DNA of 64,000 nt from an uncultured Oscillospiraceae bacterium (GCA_949745795.1 CATKAZ010000096.1:34006-98005), one strand, 5' to 3'; positions 34,830 through 45,021 are shown, counted from the first letter of the stretch. The notes: generated from the sequence alone by a model not told the origin. A program made the numbers and translations.

Positions 34830-34873
34830 AACAGTATTATTCAGTAAACTTGCTCTTGCTGAATAATACTGTT
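34830..34873 (+). promoter_or_regulatory. 15-bp perfect stem-loop upstream of the GH44 gene
   Basis: AACAGTATTATTCAG (34830-34844), 14-nt loop, CTGAATAATACTGTT (34859-34873). It lies 57 bases before the start codon. The T tract after it is broken (TATATGTTTG), so it could be an operator palindrome for the neighbouring regulators, an mRNA stabiliser or a weak attenuator. Confidence 0.5.
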
Positions 34874-34929
34874 TATATGTTTGTATACTCGATAAGAAAA
34901 TTCATATTATTTTGAGGAGGATCATAAAA

Positions 34930-37212
34930 ATGTATTTACGTCGTAAGCTTTCCGGATTTATTGCGGGAATATTGACTATGACATGTCTTGCACAGCCTAT
35001 AACGGTTATTGCGGAAAACTCTGCTTCAAGCTACAAAATGAATGTTTCGGTTAATTTGTCAGGTGAAAAGAAAAAAATCAGTCCTTATATTTATGGAATC
35101 AATCAGTACGGCAATGTAAACAATTACAAAAATGTTACCGTAAATGCAGTACGTCAGGGAGGCAATCGCTACACAGGTTATAACTGGGAAACAAACTGGT
35201 CAAATGCAGGTGAAGACTGGGTAAACAGTTCGGACACTAACATCGGAGATGTTTCTAACGGTGCAGGATATGCCGCAAGAAAGCTTTCAGCGGAATGTGA
35301 AGAATATAATGTACCTTATAAAATGACAACTTTACAGATGGCCGGATACGTTGCCGCTGATAAGAACGGTACGGTAACTGCAAATGAAGCTGCTCCGTCT
35401 GACAGATGGCTGGAAGTGTTTACACATAAAAATTCTGAGTATCTTCTTGAACCGGATCTTACAGATAACGCAGTTTATATGGACGAATATGTAAATTATC
35501 TGGTAAAAACATTAGGTGATTCAACAACATCAACAGGTATTCAGGGATATAGTCTTGATAACGAACCGTTTCTTTGGAATGATACTCATCCAATGCTTCA
35601 CCCGGAAGAATGTACGGCAAACGAACTTATTGAAAAATCAATAGATCTTGCAAAGACTGTAAAAGAAATTGATCCGAATGCCGAAGTTTTCGGACCGGCT
35701 CTTTGGGGAATGCTTCCTTGTATTCAGGCGGGAACAAGTGAAAACTTTACAGACGCTGAATGGAACAATATTAAGAATAATTATAATTGGTATTTGGATT
35801 ATTATCTTGAAAGTATGGCAAAGGCTGAAAGTGAAACGGGAAAGCGTCTCCTTGACGTTGTCGACGTTCATTACTATTCACAGGATTGCTCGACTGACGA
35901 CGGTAAGCTTCAGGCAGCAAGAAGCTTATATGATGAAAGCTATGTGGAAAACAGTTGGCTTCAGCCTTATTTTGGCGGATATTTTCCATTGCTTCCGAAT
36001 ATTCAGAAATCAATAGACAAATATTATCCGGGAACAAAAATTGCTGTTTCAGAATATAATCTTGCAGATATTGCAAATGAAAAGACAACGGGCAAGAATG
36101 TAATTGCCGCTATTGCCGAAACCGAAGCGCTTGGCGCATTTGCACAAAATGAAGTTTACCTTGCCACATACTGGGGAACGCTTCCGGAATGTCCATATGT
36201 AGAATCCGCTATAAATCTTTATACTAACTTTGACGGAGAAGGTTCGTCATTCGGCGATACGCTTGTTGAAGCAAAAACTGAAGATTTGTCTAAATCAGCG
36301 GCATTTGCGTCTATAGACGGAAACGATGATTCGGATGTTAAACTCGTTCTTTCAAATAAGGAAAAAACAAGTACTGAAAAGGCTTCTATTACTATTGACG
36401 GTTCATCTGCTGATTATAAAAGTGCTGTTGTTTACGCAGTAACACAGGACAGCAGCGAAATCAGAATTATTGATGTTCAGAATAATTTAAGCGGTAATAC
36501 TATTGAAGTTGAGCTGCCTCCGCTTTCTGTTGCACAGGTTGTAATTTCAGATGAATTGACTGACAAGAAAGAATATGAAGCGCCAAGCATTACTATAAAA
36601 GAAACGGAATATAATGTAAGTGATCTTGCAACAGCTGAGGACGGTTCATATATTATTCCGTTGGGTGATAAGGAAAATCTTAAAGAAATCATATTTGATG
36701 TAAACAGTTATTCAACAGAAGGTTCTGCATATTACAGCGGCGGCGGAGGACTTTGTTTCCCAAGCCTTACTCCGGTAAACGGCGGAGAGCCTTTTTGGGG
36801 TTTTAAAACTGTTAATTTCTCTAACGGTCAGTCAAAAATCGTTGTAGGCTTTGACGAGTATTTTACTGATACAAATCAAGAACAGGTAAAAGCTGTTGTT
36901 GACGGTAATGAAGCGCAATGGCAGCCTAACTGGTGGTTATTCTCCGAAAAACAGGGAGATAAAGGTACTGATGTAGTAGTAAATTATTCTAAAGTAACTC
37001 TTGTTTATGAATACGATAATGCGGAAAAGTTAATAGGTGATGCAAACGCAGACGGCAAGATAAATGTAAGCGATGTGGTTGCTTTATCTCAGTGGTTAAT
37101 AAATATTAAAACAGTAAAAATAGACGGAGAGCTTGCAGATGTAATTACCGATGATAAAATTAATATTTTTGACCTTATGGCTTTAAAGAGAATTGTAATC
37201 AATAATAAGTAG
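34930..37212 (+). CDS. GH44 endoglucanase/xyloglucanase with C-terminal binding-module-like domain and dockerin
   Basis: A 760-residue secreted enzyme. Signal peptide (1-29), GH44 TIM barrel with KKISPYIYGINQYGN, acid/base in YSLDNEPFLW (E212) and nucleophile in AVSEYNLAD (E375), a beta-sandwich ending at about 540, a module at about 571-696 (YYSGGGGLCF, WQPNWWLFSE) that looks like a carbohydrate-binding module, and a two-repeat dockerin (GDANADGKINVSDVV, DDKINIFDLMALKR). GH44 modules of Ruminococcus flavefaciens carry such family-76-type modules; the assignment is by recall. ATG 34930 follows GAGGAGG. The 571-696 module is similar to the sensor region of the kinase at 37995. Confidence 0.9.
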   Translation: MYLRRKLSGFIAGILTMTCLAQPITVIAENSASSYKMNVSVNLSGEKKKISPYIYGINQYGNVNNYKNVTVNAVRQGGNRYTGYNWETNWSNAGEDWVNSSDTNIGDVSNGAGYAARKLSAECEEYNVPYKMTTLQMAGYVAADKNGTVTANEAAPSDRWLEVFTHKNSEYLLEPDLTDNAVYMDEYVNYLVKTLGDSTTSTGIQGYSLDNEPFLWNDTHPMLHPEECTANELIEKSIDLAKTVKEIDPNAEVFGPALWGMLPCIQAGTSENFTDAEWNNIKNNYNWYLDYYLESMAKAESETGKRLLDVVDVHYYSQDCSTDDGKLQAARSLYDESYVENSWLQPYFGGYFPLLPNIQKSIDKYYPGTKIAVSEYNLADIANEKTTGKNVIAAIAETEALGAFAQNEVYLATYWGTLPECPYVESAINLYTNFDGEGSSFGDTLVEAKTEDLSKSAAFASIDGNDDSDVKLVLSNKEKTSTEKASITIDGSSADYKSAVVYAVTQDSSEIRIIDVQNNLSGNTIEVELPPLSVAQVVISDELTDKKEYEAPSITIKETEYNVSDLATAEDGSYIIPLGDKENLKEIIFDVNSYSTEGSAYYSGGGGLCFPSLTPVNGGEPFWGFKTVNFSNGQSKIVVGFDEYFTDTNQEQVKAVVDGNEAQWQPNWWLFSEKQGDKGTDVVVNYSKVTLVYEYDNAEKLIGDANADGKINVSDVVALSQWLINIKTVKIDGELADVITDDKINIFDLMALKRIVINNK

Positions 37213-37246
37213 TTTTTGTGCTAAAGACGAGATTACTTCTTAATAC

Positions 37247-37279
37247 AAAAAGCACGTCTTGTAATAGACGTGCTTTTTT
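37247..37279 (+). terminator. GH44 terminator
   Basis: AAAAAGCACGTCT / AGACGTGCTTTTTT hairpin, 35 bases after the GH44 stop. It separates the enzyme transcript from the two-component system. Confidence 0.85.
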
Positions 37280-37318
37280 CTGTAAAATATGTTATAATAA
37301 TTTGGGGGTGTAATAAAT

Positions 37319-38002
37319 ATGCGAATACTGATTGTAGAGGATGAAATGGATCTTTCTATGATTTTATCCGAAATGCTCGAAATGGAAGGGTATTATGTTG
37401 ATGCTGTATATAATGGTATAAGCGGTCTGGATTATGCTTTATCCGGAATATATGATATAATCATTCTTGATATTATGCTTCCGGGAATGGACGGATTACA
37501 AGTACTTTCCGAAATGCGCAGAAACAATATGAATACGCCGGTTTTAATGCTTCCTGCAAAATCAGAGATTGAAGATAAAGTAACAGGATTTGACAAAGGC
37601 GCTGACGATTATCTTACAAAACCGTTTAATACAAAGGAATTGCTTGCAAGAATACGTGCTTTATCAAGACGTAAGGAAAAAATATTTTTTGACGATAATC
37701 TTAAATTTGCGGATATAGTTCTTGATAAAGAAACACATGAAATATGTAAAAACGAACAGAAGGTAAAGCTTACAAAAAAGGAATTCAATATAATAGAGTT
37801 GCTGATTTTAAACAAAGGAAAAACTGTTTCAAAGGAATGCATTACTGTGAAAATATGGGGTTATGATACTGATATTGAGTATAACTCTATTGAAGTTTAC
37901 ATTTCGTTTCTCAGGAAAAAACTAAATGCAATAAATTCGCAAATCCATATATCTACTGTAAGGGGTATCGGTTATACGATCAAGGAGCGGAAAAATGGAT
38001 AA
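37319..38002 (+). CDS. OmpR/PhoB-family response regulator
   Basis: A 227-residue regulator with a receiver domain (acidic pair ED at 8-9 in IVEDEM, phospho-acceptor D51 in LDIMLPGMDGL, K101 in YLTKPF) and a winged-helix DNA-binding domain (KEFNIIELLILNKGKTVSKE). The switch position that is Thr or Ser in nearly all receivers is Pro79 here (VLMLPAKSE), a one-base change from ACT to CCT. It overlaps the kinase gene by 8 bases, forming a cognate pair. GGGGGTG at 37303-37309 precedes ATG 37319. Probable targets are the neighbouring cellulase genes. Confidence 0.9.
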   Translation: MRILIVEDEMDLSMILSEMLEMEGYYVDAVYNGISGLDYALSGIYDIIILDIMLPGMDGLQVLSEMRRNNMNTPVLMLPAKSEIEDKVTGFDKGADDYLTKPFNTKELLARIRALSRRKEKIFFDDNLKFADIVLDKETHEICKNEQKVKLTKKEFNIIELLILNKGKTVSKECITVKIWGYDTDIEYNSIEVYISFLRKKLNAINSQIHISTVRGIGYTIKERKNG

Positions 38003-39686
38003 GGAAATAAAGAGCCTTAGAAAAAAGTTTTTTATTTTTTCTGCATCTATTGCATTTGCTATAATTTTTATAATGCTTTTAGTATTAAATATTTTAATGC
38101 ATATGTCATATCAGAATGAATTGAAAACCGCAACGGATATGGTTACACAGACTGCTTATTCCAATGTAATGGATATTAATACGGAAGTTATATATTTAAA
38201 GGATACCGAAACTAATGATAACGGTGATTATATTATTCGGCGTAATCCTAATTTAGTCAAAAGTGTTACTCTTAACGGTGAAATCACCTGTTTAGATAAA
38301 AGCGCCGACTGGTACTGTGCAGGGGGCGGTATTTATTTTGAATTTATTGATGAGCATGATAATGCAAAATATATTCATAAAGAGTATAAATTTAATCAGG
38401 GAAATACAAAAATAACCGTTGATTTTACAAATAATTCTGATTTTATTTGTGATAATAAGCCTATTGTGACCGATATATCAAAAGCTTCTCAGGATAGGTT
38501 TTGGATTTCTATTGTCTGGTGGGCAATATCAAGTAATTCACATAATACGAATAATCCTGATGTTAAATTGGACATTGACAGTATAGAAATAAAATATACT
38601 GAAAATATATCAGCTGCATCATCCCAGAGTTTTGAAATTCAAAACCGTGATTTTAAAGATATATATCTTGCAGGCACACCTCAGACTTTAAGCAATTTCA
38701 ACTGTTTTTATTTTATAACAGATAAAAAGGATAATATTGTAGAAATTAATGAAGGTAATATTTCTCAAAAGATTTCAAAGAATGATATAATTTCATTTAT
38801 AAAAAGTACCTATAATTCCGATTTTATTATTGACAATATAAAATATTCTCATCATTTAACCGAAACGGATCACTATAAAATTCACGTATTTATACATAGT
38901 ACTCAAGGGGAAAAAAATAGCCGGCAGTTAATATTAATGTCGGTTCTGTCAGGAAGCAGCGTCTTTATTCTTTTAATTATACTTATTTATATTGTGTCAG
39001 GCAAAGCGGTAAAGCCCATAAGCGAAAGCTATAAAAAGCAAAGAGAATTTATTTCAAATGCCAGTCACGAGCTTAAAACTCCGATTACTGTAATCACGGC
39101 AACTTCTGAACTCATGGAAAAGAAAAACGGTTCAGACAGGCTTGTTAATTGTATTAAAATTCAATCCCAGAAAATGAGCAGACTTGTTAATGAAATGCTT
39201 ACCTTTTCAAGACTTTCAAATCATGAAAAGCAAACGGATGATTTTAAAAATTTTGATATGAGCAATGCTGTAAGAAATACAGCGTTGTATTTTGAAAGCA
39301 GAGCTTTTGAAGAGAAAAAACAAATAGTATCAAATATTCAGGAAAATATAAGCTTTACCGGAAATCAAAACAAAATAGAAGAGCTTGTTGAAATTTTACT
39401 TGACAATGCGCTTAAATATTCGGATGGAAATTCACAAATTAAACTTCATTTATATACTGAAAAAGAAAATATTATTCTTATCTGTCAAAATCAGTGCATG
39501 AACTTTAATACAGACGATATACCGTTCTTGTTTGAACGTTTTTATCGTGGCGATAAATCACATTCAAAAGAAACGGAAGGGTTTGGTCTTGGACTTTCAA
39601 TTGCAAAAGAAATAGTATTACTTCATAAAAGCAGTATTACTGTAAATTATAAAAACAATATTGTTAATTTTCAAATTAAATTCTGA
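37995..39686 (+). CDS. Sensor histidine kinase with carbohydrate-binding-module-like extracytoplasmic domain
   Basis: A 563-residue kinase. Transmembrane helix 1 at about 12-35, extracytoplasmic region 36-310, helix 2 at about 311-334, HisKA with FISNASHELKTP (H358) and a HATPase with N box (LLDNALKYSD) and GFGLGLSIAKE. Residues 77-203 (38223-38603) align along their length with the module at 571-696 of the upstream GH44 enzyme: NGDYII with DGSYII, WYCAGGGIYF with YYSGGGGLCF, FNQGNTKITVDF with FSNGQSKIVVGF, RFWISIVWWAISS with WQPNWWLFSE, and the closing beta strands. A second sensing region (about 205-305) is Cache/PAS-like. The pairing with the cellulase genes suggests it senses plant polysaccharide. 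Confidence 0.88.
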   Translation: MDKEIKSLRKKFFIFSASIAFAIIFIMLLVLNILMHMSYQNELKTATDMVTQTAYSNVMDINTEVIYLKDTETNDNGDYIIRRNPNLVKSVTLNGEITCLDKSADWYCAGGGIYFEFIDEHDNAKYIHKEYKFNQGNTKITVDFTNNSDFICDNKPIVTDISKASQDRFWISIVWWAISSNSHNTNNPDVKLDIDSIEIKYTENISAASSQSFEIQNRDFKDIYLAGTPQTLSNFNCFYFITDKKDNIVEINEGNISQKISKNDIISFIKSTYNSDFIIDNIKYSHHLTETDHYKIHVFIHSTQGEKNSRQLILMSVLSGSSVFILLIILIYIVSGKAVKPISESYKKQREFISNASHELKTPITVITATSELMEKKNGSDRLVNCIKIQSQKMSRLVNEMLTFSRLSNHEKQTDDFKNFDMSNAVRNTALYFESRAFEEKKQIVSNIQENISFTGNQNKIEELVEILLDNALKYSDGNSQIKLHLYTEKENIILICQNQCMNFNTDDIPFLFERFYRGDKSHSKETEGFGLGLSIAKEIVLLHKSSITVNYKNNIVNFQIKF

Positions 39687-39774
39687 CTCAGTAAAATAAA
39701 TGCTATAATTATCAATAAAGTGATATAATTGTTTATGACATAGTGATAAAATAGCAATGAAGGAGATGATATAA

Positions 39775-40728
39775 ATGCTAAAGGAACTGGGATTTTATAA
39801 GGGAATAAATTTTGGCGGATGGTTTTCGCAGTGTGCTTATGATGAATCACATTTTGATAGTTTCATAACAGAAAATGATTTTGCAAGGGTTTCATCATGG
39901 GGATTAGATCATATCAGATTGCCTATTGATTATAATATCATTGAATGTTCTGACGGAACAATGAATGAAAATGTTATGTCCAGAATAGATAAAGTTTTGG
40001 AGCTTTGCAGGAAGTATTCATTAAATACGGTGATTGATCTTCATAAAACAGCCGGATTTTCATTTGATACCTATTCTGAAAATGAATACGGGTTTTTTGA
40101 AAATATGAATTATCAGGAACATTTTTATAAGATATGGGAATACATTTCCAAAAGATATGGTAATCTTTCCGATAGAATAGCCTTTGAACTTCTTAATGAA
40201 GTTACAGACAAAGAATATTTAACAGCATGGAACAGTATTGTTAAGAAATGTATTGAAAGAATCAGAAATTTTGCTCCCGACACTTTAATTATGGTAGGAA
40301 GCTATTGGAATAATGATGCCGAAGCAGTAAAGGATCTTGATGCGCCTTATGACAGCAATGTTATATATAATATGCATTGTTATGAACCTCTTAAATTTAC
40401 ACATCAGGGAGCATACTGGACTGATAAGATAGATCCGGATTCAAGATATTCATTTGATCAAATGGGAATTACTGATGAGTTGTTTGAAAAACTTTTTTCC
40501 TCTGCAATAAAAAAGGCAAAGGATAATCATACTGAATTGTACTGCGGTGAATACGGCTTAATTGATTGCATTTCACCTGAAGACAGTATTAAGTGGTATA
40601 GGACTATTCATAATATATTTGAAAAATATGGTATAGGTCGCTGTGCATGGTCTTATAAAGAAATGGATTTCGGTATCTCCGATATAAGACTGGATACTGT
40701 GCGTCAAGAACTTCAGCAGTATTTTTAA
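39775..40728 (+). CDS. GH5-family glycoside hydrolase without signal peptide
   Basis: A 317-residue compact TIM-barrel hydrolase. GH5 residues are visible: HIRLPIDYN, VIDLHKTAG, acid/base in FELLNEVTD (E142), NMHCYEP, nucleophile in YCGEYGLID (E259). There is no signal peptide, binding module or dockerin, so it should act in the cytoplasm on imported oligosaccharides. AAGGAGATGATAT precedes ATG 39775. It lies between the two-component system and an AraC regulator. Subfamily and substrate cannot be set by eye; a beta-glucan or mannan oligosaccharide is plausible. Confidence 0.85.
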   Translation: MLKELGFYKGINFGGWFSQCAYDESHFDSFITENDFARVSSWGLDHIRLPIDYNIIECSDGTMNENVMSRIDKVLELCRKYSLNTVIDLHKTAGFSFDTYSENEYGFFENMNYQEHFYKIWEYISKRYGNLSDRIAFELLNEVTDKEYLTAWNSIVKKCIERIRNFAPDTLIMVGSYWNNDAEAVKDLDAPYDSNVIYNMHCYEPLKFTHQGAYWTDKIDPDSRYSFDQMGITDELFEKLFSSAIKKAKDNHTELYCGEYGLIDCISPEDSIKWYRTIHNIFEKYGIGRCAWSYKEMDFGISDIRLDTVRQELQQYF

Positions 40729-40792
40729 CCATAAATTCGTCTATTGCAGTTTATTTCGGAATATGGTAAAATAATTGCAGGAGGACGAATTT

Positions 40793-41554
40793 ATGAGCTT
40801 TGAATCGGAAAGAAACATTGCCCGGCATTTATTTTCACAACGTGAGGACAATTTTGAGCATGCTTCATTTGACTGTGAAATGGCATTTTATGAAAGTATA
40901 TGCTCAGGGGATATTGTTCTCGTAAAAATGCTTGCAACTCCGCTTTGCGGTGATGGTTATGGAGTATTAAGCAAAGATGTTTTAAGAAATCTGAAATATC
41001 ATTTTGCTATATCTGCGGCACTGATTGCAAGGTTTTGCATTAAAAGCGGTATGACTACCGAAACAGCGTATCAGATGAGTGATTACTATATAATGAAGGC
41101 TGACGAGAGCAATTCTCAGGAAGAAATACATGATGCACATATGGAAATGATTGAAAACTATACTGTTAAGATGAGAAGAGTAAGAAACAGCCGGATTTAT
41201 TCCAAACAGATAGTAAGAGCAATTGATTATATTTGTGCTCATCTACATAACAGGATTTTTCTTGATGACGTTGCAAATTACCTTAAGCTGAGTTCGGCTT
41301 ATCTTTCAAGACTGTTTAAGTCAGAAACGGGAATATCCTTTAGTGATTATGTAAATCGAACAAAGGTTGAGTCAGCTGCTAATCTTTTGCGTTTTTCTGA
41401 ATATTCTGATCTTGAAATAAGTAATTTGTTTTGTTTTAGTTCTCAAAGCTACTTTATTAAAATATTCAGAAAGTATATGAAAATGACGCCTAAAGAATAC
41501 AAAAAAATATATCATATGCCTGATTTTATATCAAATAATACTAAACCGCTGTAA
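40793..41554 (+). CDS. AraC-family transcriptional regulator
   Basis: A 253-residue protein with a C-terminal double helix-turn-helix: AIDYICAHLHNRIFLDDVAN, YLSRLFKSETGISFSDYVNR, then CFSSQSYFIKIFRKYMKMTP. The N-terminal 150 residues are helical with no cupin pattern, resembling the YSIRK/DUF-type input domains seen in Clostridia AraC regulators. ATG 40793 follows AGGAGGAC; the in-frame TTG at 40775 precedes the ribosome site. Flanked by GH5 and GH9-GH16 genes, it is probably a local activator. Confidence 0.87.
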   Translation: MSFESERNIARHLFSQREDNFEHASFDCEMAFYESICSGDIVLVKMLATPLCGDGYGVLSKDVLRNLKYHFAISAALIARFCIKSGMTTETAYQMSDYYIMKADESNSQEEIHDAHMEMIENYTVKMRRVRNSRIYSKQIVRAIDYICAHLHNRIFLDDVANYLKLSSAYLSRLFKSETGISFSDYVNRTKVESAANLLRFSEYSDLEISNLFCFSSQSYFIKIFRKYMKMTPKEYKKIYHMPDFISNNTKPL

Positions 41555-41569
41555 AATCAGCGGTTTTTT
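41543..41569 (+). terminator. Terminator after the AraC gene
   Basis: AAACCGCTG-TAAAAT-CAGCGGTTT and six further T; the left arm covers the last codons of the gene. Confidence 0.85.
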
Positions 41570-41691
41570 ATATGTCATTAATTTACTATTTTTATCAAGA
41601 TGTTTGTATATTTTTGTGCTGATTTTACGATACAATGTAATTATAAAAAACTGAAAATTTGAAACTGTAAAACTGAGAGGAGTTTTAATTT

Positions 41692-44600
41692 ATGAAAAAG
41701 CGTATATTTAAACGCTGCGCAGCCGCTCTTGCCGTTTGTGCGGTTATGTCATCGGCTATGCCGATTATTCCGTTAAATACTTTTGCCGCTTCTAATATTA
41801 TCAGCAATTCAACCTTTGACTATAATACTACCGGTTGGGGTACTTACAAGGAAAGCGGAGGGGTTTGTTCGTTAGGTACGGAAAATGGGAAACTTGCACT
41901 TACAGTAAACAATGTCGGAAGAGTCAGTCATGCTGTTCAGGTATTTTATGATATAGTTCCGCTTTATCAAAACGGAGTGTATCGCTTGAAGTATGATATT
42001 TCATCTACAACGGACCGATATATTGAAGCAATGATCCAGCAAAACGGAGGAACATATCAATCTTACACATGGAAGGGTCTTAATCTTACTTCTTCTCCTC
42101 AAACTGTTGATTACGAATTTACCATGACGGCTGAAACTGACATTATGGCTAAGTTGGTTTTCAATTGCGGTATTCAGGAAAAGCATGAAGGACAGCTTCC
42201 CGAACATAAAATTTATCTTGACAATGTTTCTTTAGAGCTTGTAGATGACAGTAAGGTGGATTATTCGGCATTCAGACCATATGAACCTCCGATAACTACC
42301 AATCAAGTAGGATACAGAAGTGACAGCAAAAAAACTGCTGTTTTCAGAAATGCAGACAGTGAAAGCGAATTTTCTGTTGTAAATGCCGATACAAATAAAG
42401 TTGTTTATACCGGTAAATTATCAGATGGTATAAATAATGTTTATGCAGGAGAAATAAATAAAATAGGTGATTTTTCTTCTGTTACGGAAACAGGAAAGTA
42501 CTATATAAAATGCGGAAATCTTGACAATTCTTATACCTTTGAAATTTCGGATAACGTTTATTCAAATCTTCTTGATGACAGTATAAGAATGCTTTATCTT
42601 CAAAGGTGCGGAACGGTTATACAGGACAGTGATTTCGGACATTCAGCTTGTCATACGGGAATCGCAACAATTTACGGAACAAATGACAAAATTGACGTTT
42701 CAGGCGGCTGGCATGATGCCGGTGACTATGGAAGATATATAGTTCCGGCTGCAAAGTCTGTTGCAGATTTGCTGTATGCATATGAAGCAAATCCAGAACT
42801 TTACAGTGACAGCATTGGTATTCCGGAAAGCGGAAACGGAACTCCCGATATACTTGATGAAGTTCGTTATGAGCTTGAATGGATGAAAAAAATGCAAAGA
42901 TCGGACGGCGGAGTATATCATAAAGTTACTTGTGAAAACTTTCCCGGATATGTTTCTCCTGAAGCAGAAACCGCTCCGCTTATCGTTACTCCCGTTTCTA
43001 CAACGTCAACTGCCGATTTTTGTGCATCAATGGCTTTGGCTTATGAATTTTATAAGGATATAGACGAGGCTTTTGCTCAGGATTGCTTAGAGCGTGCAGA
43101 ACTTGCATGGTCTTTCCTTGAAGCAAATCCGAATTTGATTTTTACTAATCCTACTGATATTACTACAGGAGATTATGGCGACAATTCTGATTATGATGAA
43201 CGTTACTGGGCAGCTGCGCAGCTTTACCGTGCAACCGGTAACAGCAAGTATGAGAATGCTTTAAACGGCATGTCGGCTTATAAGGGACTTGATTGGTCAA
43301 CCGTTGGAGATTACGGAAATATTGCAATTCTAACAGATAAGAAAATCAGCAAAGATTCATCAATCTATACAAAGGCCAAAAATATTGTTATATCTCAGGC
43401 GGATAAGTTTACTACTGTTTCTAATAATTCTCCTTATGGTGCTGCGATTACAAAGTTCGACTGGGGCAGCAACATGACTGTAGCTAATGCCGGAATTATA
43501 CTCAGTACAGCATATAATATTACAGGCGATGAAAAATATCTTAATGCTGCAAATGCTCAGATTGATTATTTGCTCGGAACAAATCCGGTCGGCGAATGTT
43601 TCTTTACCGGTTATGGAACGGTTTCACCGGAGAATCCTCATCACAGACCGTCTATGGCTGTTGGCAAATCAATGAAGGGAATGTTAGTTGGCGGCGTTAA
43701 TCAAAATCTGGAGGACAGTGCAGCGAAAGCTTATTGTCAGGGTCTGCCTGCCGCTAAGTGTTATGTTGACCATTCCGAAAGCTATTCCACTAATGAAATA
43801 ACTATATATTGGAATTCCCCGCTTACATATCTTGTTGCTCTTACAGATAATGAGGGTAAAGAAGAAAGTGAATTTACACTTGGGGATATTAATGGTGACG
43901 GACGTATAAATTGCTTTGATATGATTTTAGCAAAGAGGGGACTTATTAACGGTAAATTTGCAGACAGTGCCGCAGCTAAGGCAGCAGATGTTAATCAGGA
44001 CGGTAAATATACTGTTGCAGATGCTGTTCTTATTCAAAAGTTTCTTTTACGTCAAATAACAACTTTTCCTGTTGCAGAACAGACCGATTTCATAGATTAT
44101 GGTACTCCTATGAACGACAATGCAACTGTTACCGCGGATTTCAGAAAAGGTGAAACTCCGTTATTTATCGCTTCGGATGGCTGGACAAATGGAAGCTGCT
44201 TTGATTGCGGATGGTATAAACAGAATACCTCTTTTAAAGACAATGTGCTGAATTTGACAATTGATAAGGACAATACAGGAAAGTATAACTATTCCGGCGG
44301 AGAATACAGAACAAATGATTTTTATCATTACGGTTATTATGAAACATCAATGCAAGCTATAAAAAATGACGGTGTGGTATCATCATTCTTTACATATACA
44401 GGTCCTTCGGATAATAATCCTTGGGATGAGGTAGATATTGAAATTCTTGGTAAGGATACTACAAAGGTTCAGTTTAACTACTATACTAATGGAGTCGGCA
44501 ATCATGAGTATATGTATGATCTTGGCTTCGATGCATCTGAAGGCTTTCATACTTATGGATTTGACTGGCAGGCTGATCATATAACATGGTATGTTGACGG

Positions 44601-44760
44601 AAAGGCAGTTTACACTGCATATAATAATATTCCGACAACTCCGGGAAAAATTATGATGAATGTTTGGCCCGGTACAGGAGTTGATGATTGGTTAAGCTCG
44701 TTTAATGGAAATACTCCGCTTACCGCTCGTTATCAGTGGGTAACATATAATAAGCAGTAG
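41692..44760 (+). CDS. Bifunctional cellulase: GH9 - internal dockerin - GH16
   Basis: A 1022-residue secreted enzyme. Signal peptide (1-33), CBM4-like jellyroll (about 34-190), Ig-like domain (about 205-290), GH9 catalytic domain (about 295-715; [29 protein letters not shown]), dockerin (about 731-793; [37 protein letters not shown]) and a C-terminal GH16 lichenase-like domain (about 816-1022) with the [11 protein letters not shown] catalytic motif. The dockerin is internal, between two catalytic domains acting on beta-1,4- and mixed-linkage glucans. Its first 700 residues are paralogous to the interrupted gene at 21916. GAGAGGAG precedes ATG 41692. Confidence 0.92.
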   Translation: MKKRIFKRCAAALAVCAVMSSAMPIIPLNTFAASNIISNSTFDYNTTGWGTYKESGGVCSLGTENGKLALTVNNVGRVSHAVQVFYDIVPLYQNGVYRLKYDISSTTDRYIEAMIQQNGGTYQSYTWKGLNLTSSPQTVDYEFTMTAETDIMAKLVFNCGIQEKHEGQLPEHKIYLDNVSLELVDDSKVDYSAFRPYEPPITTNQVGYRSDSKKTAVFRNADSESEFSVVNADTNKVVYTGKLSDGINNVYAGEINKIGDFSSVTETGKYYIKCGNLDNSYTFEISDNVYSNLLDDSIRMLYLQRCGTVIQDSDFGHSACHTGIATIYGTNDKIDVSGGWHDAGDYGRYIVPAAKSVADLLYAYEANPELYSDSIGIPESGNGTPDILDEVRYELEWMKKMQRSDGGVYHKVTCENFPGYVSPEAETAPLIVTPVSTTSTADFCASMALAYEFYKDIDEAFAQDCLERAELAWSFLEANPNLIFTNPTDITTGDYGDNSDYDERYWAAAQLYRATGNSKYENALNGMSAYKGLDWSTVGDYGNIAILTDKKISKDSSIYTKAKNIVISQADKFTTVSNNSPYGAAITKFDWGSNMTVANAGIILSTAYNITGDEKYLNAANAQIDYLLGTNPVGECFFTGYGTVSPENPHHRPSMAVGKSMKGMLVGGVNQNLEDSAAKAYCQGLPAAKCYVDHSESYSTNEITIYWNSPLTYLVALTDNEGKEESEFTLGDINGDGRINCFDMILAKRGLINGKFADSAAAKAADVNQDGKYTVADAVLIQKFLLRQITTFPVAEQTDFIDYGTPMNDNATVTADFRKGETPLFIASDGWTNGSCFDCGWYKQNTSFKDNVLNLTIDKDNTGKYNYSGGEYRTNDFYHYGYYETSMQAIKNDGVVSSFFTYTGPSDNNPWDEVDIEILGKDTTKVQFNYYTNGVGNHEYMYDLGFDASEGFHTYGFDWQADHITWYVDGKAVYTAYNNIPTTPGKIMMNVWPGTGVDDWLSSFNGNTPLTARYQWVTYNKQ

Positions 44761-44804
44761 TTATATAATTCAGTTTGAAATAGATATAAACTATATGTAT
44801 ACAA

Positions 44805-44839
44805 AATTAAAGCCGAGGATTTATTCCTCGGCTTTAATT
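44805..44839. terminator. Terminator after GH9-GH16
   Basis: Perfect 15-bp stem AATTAAAGCCGAGGA / TCCTCGGCTTTAATT. The remaining gap to 45021 (about 180 bases) is AT-rich with no gene seen. Confidence 0.8.
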
Positions 44840-45021
44840 TGCAGCGGAATATTATTAATTATAATAGAGGACTGGTGTCCTTTTACTTATAATAAGGAAT
44901 ATTTTGTCAAGCAGTAAAAGGTTAATTTGTACTTTACCATACAACTTACTTTATAAGTATTATTTTTAGGGAAAAGGATATACTAATTATACTAAAAAAT
45001 ATGTTTTGAAAGGAAATTGCT

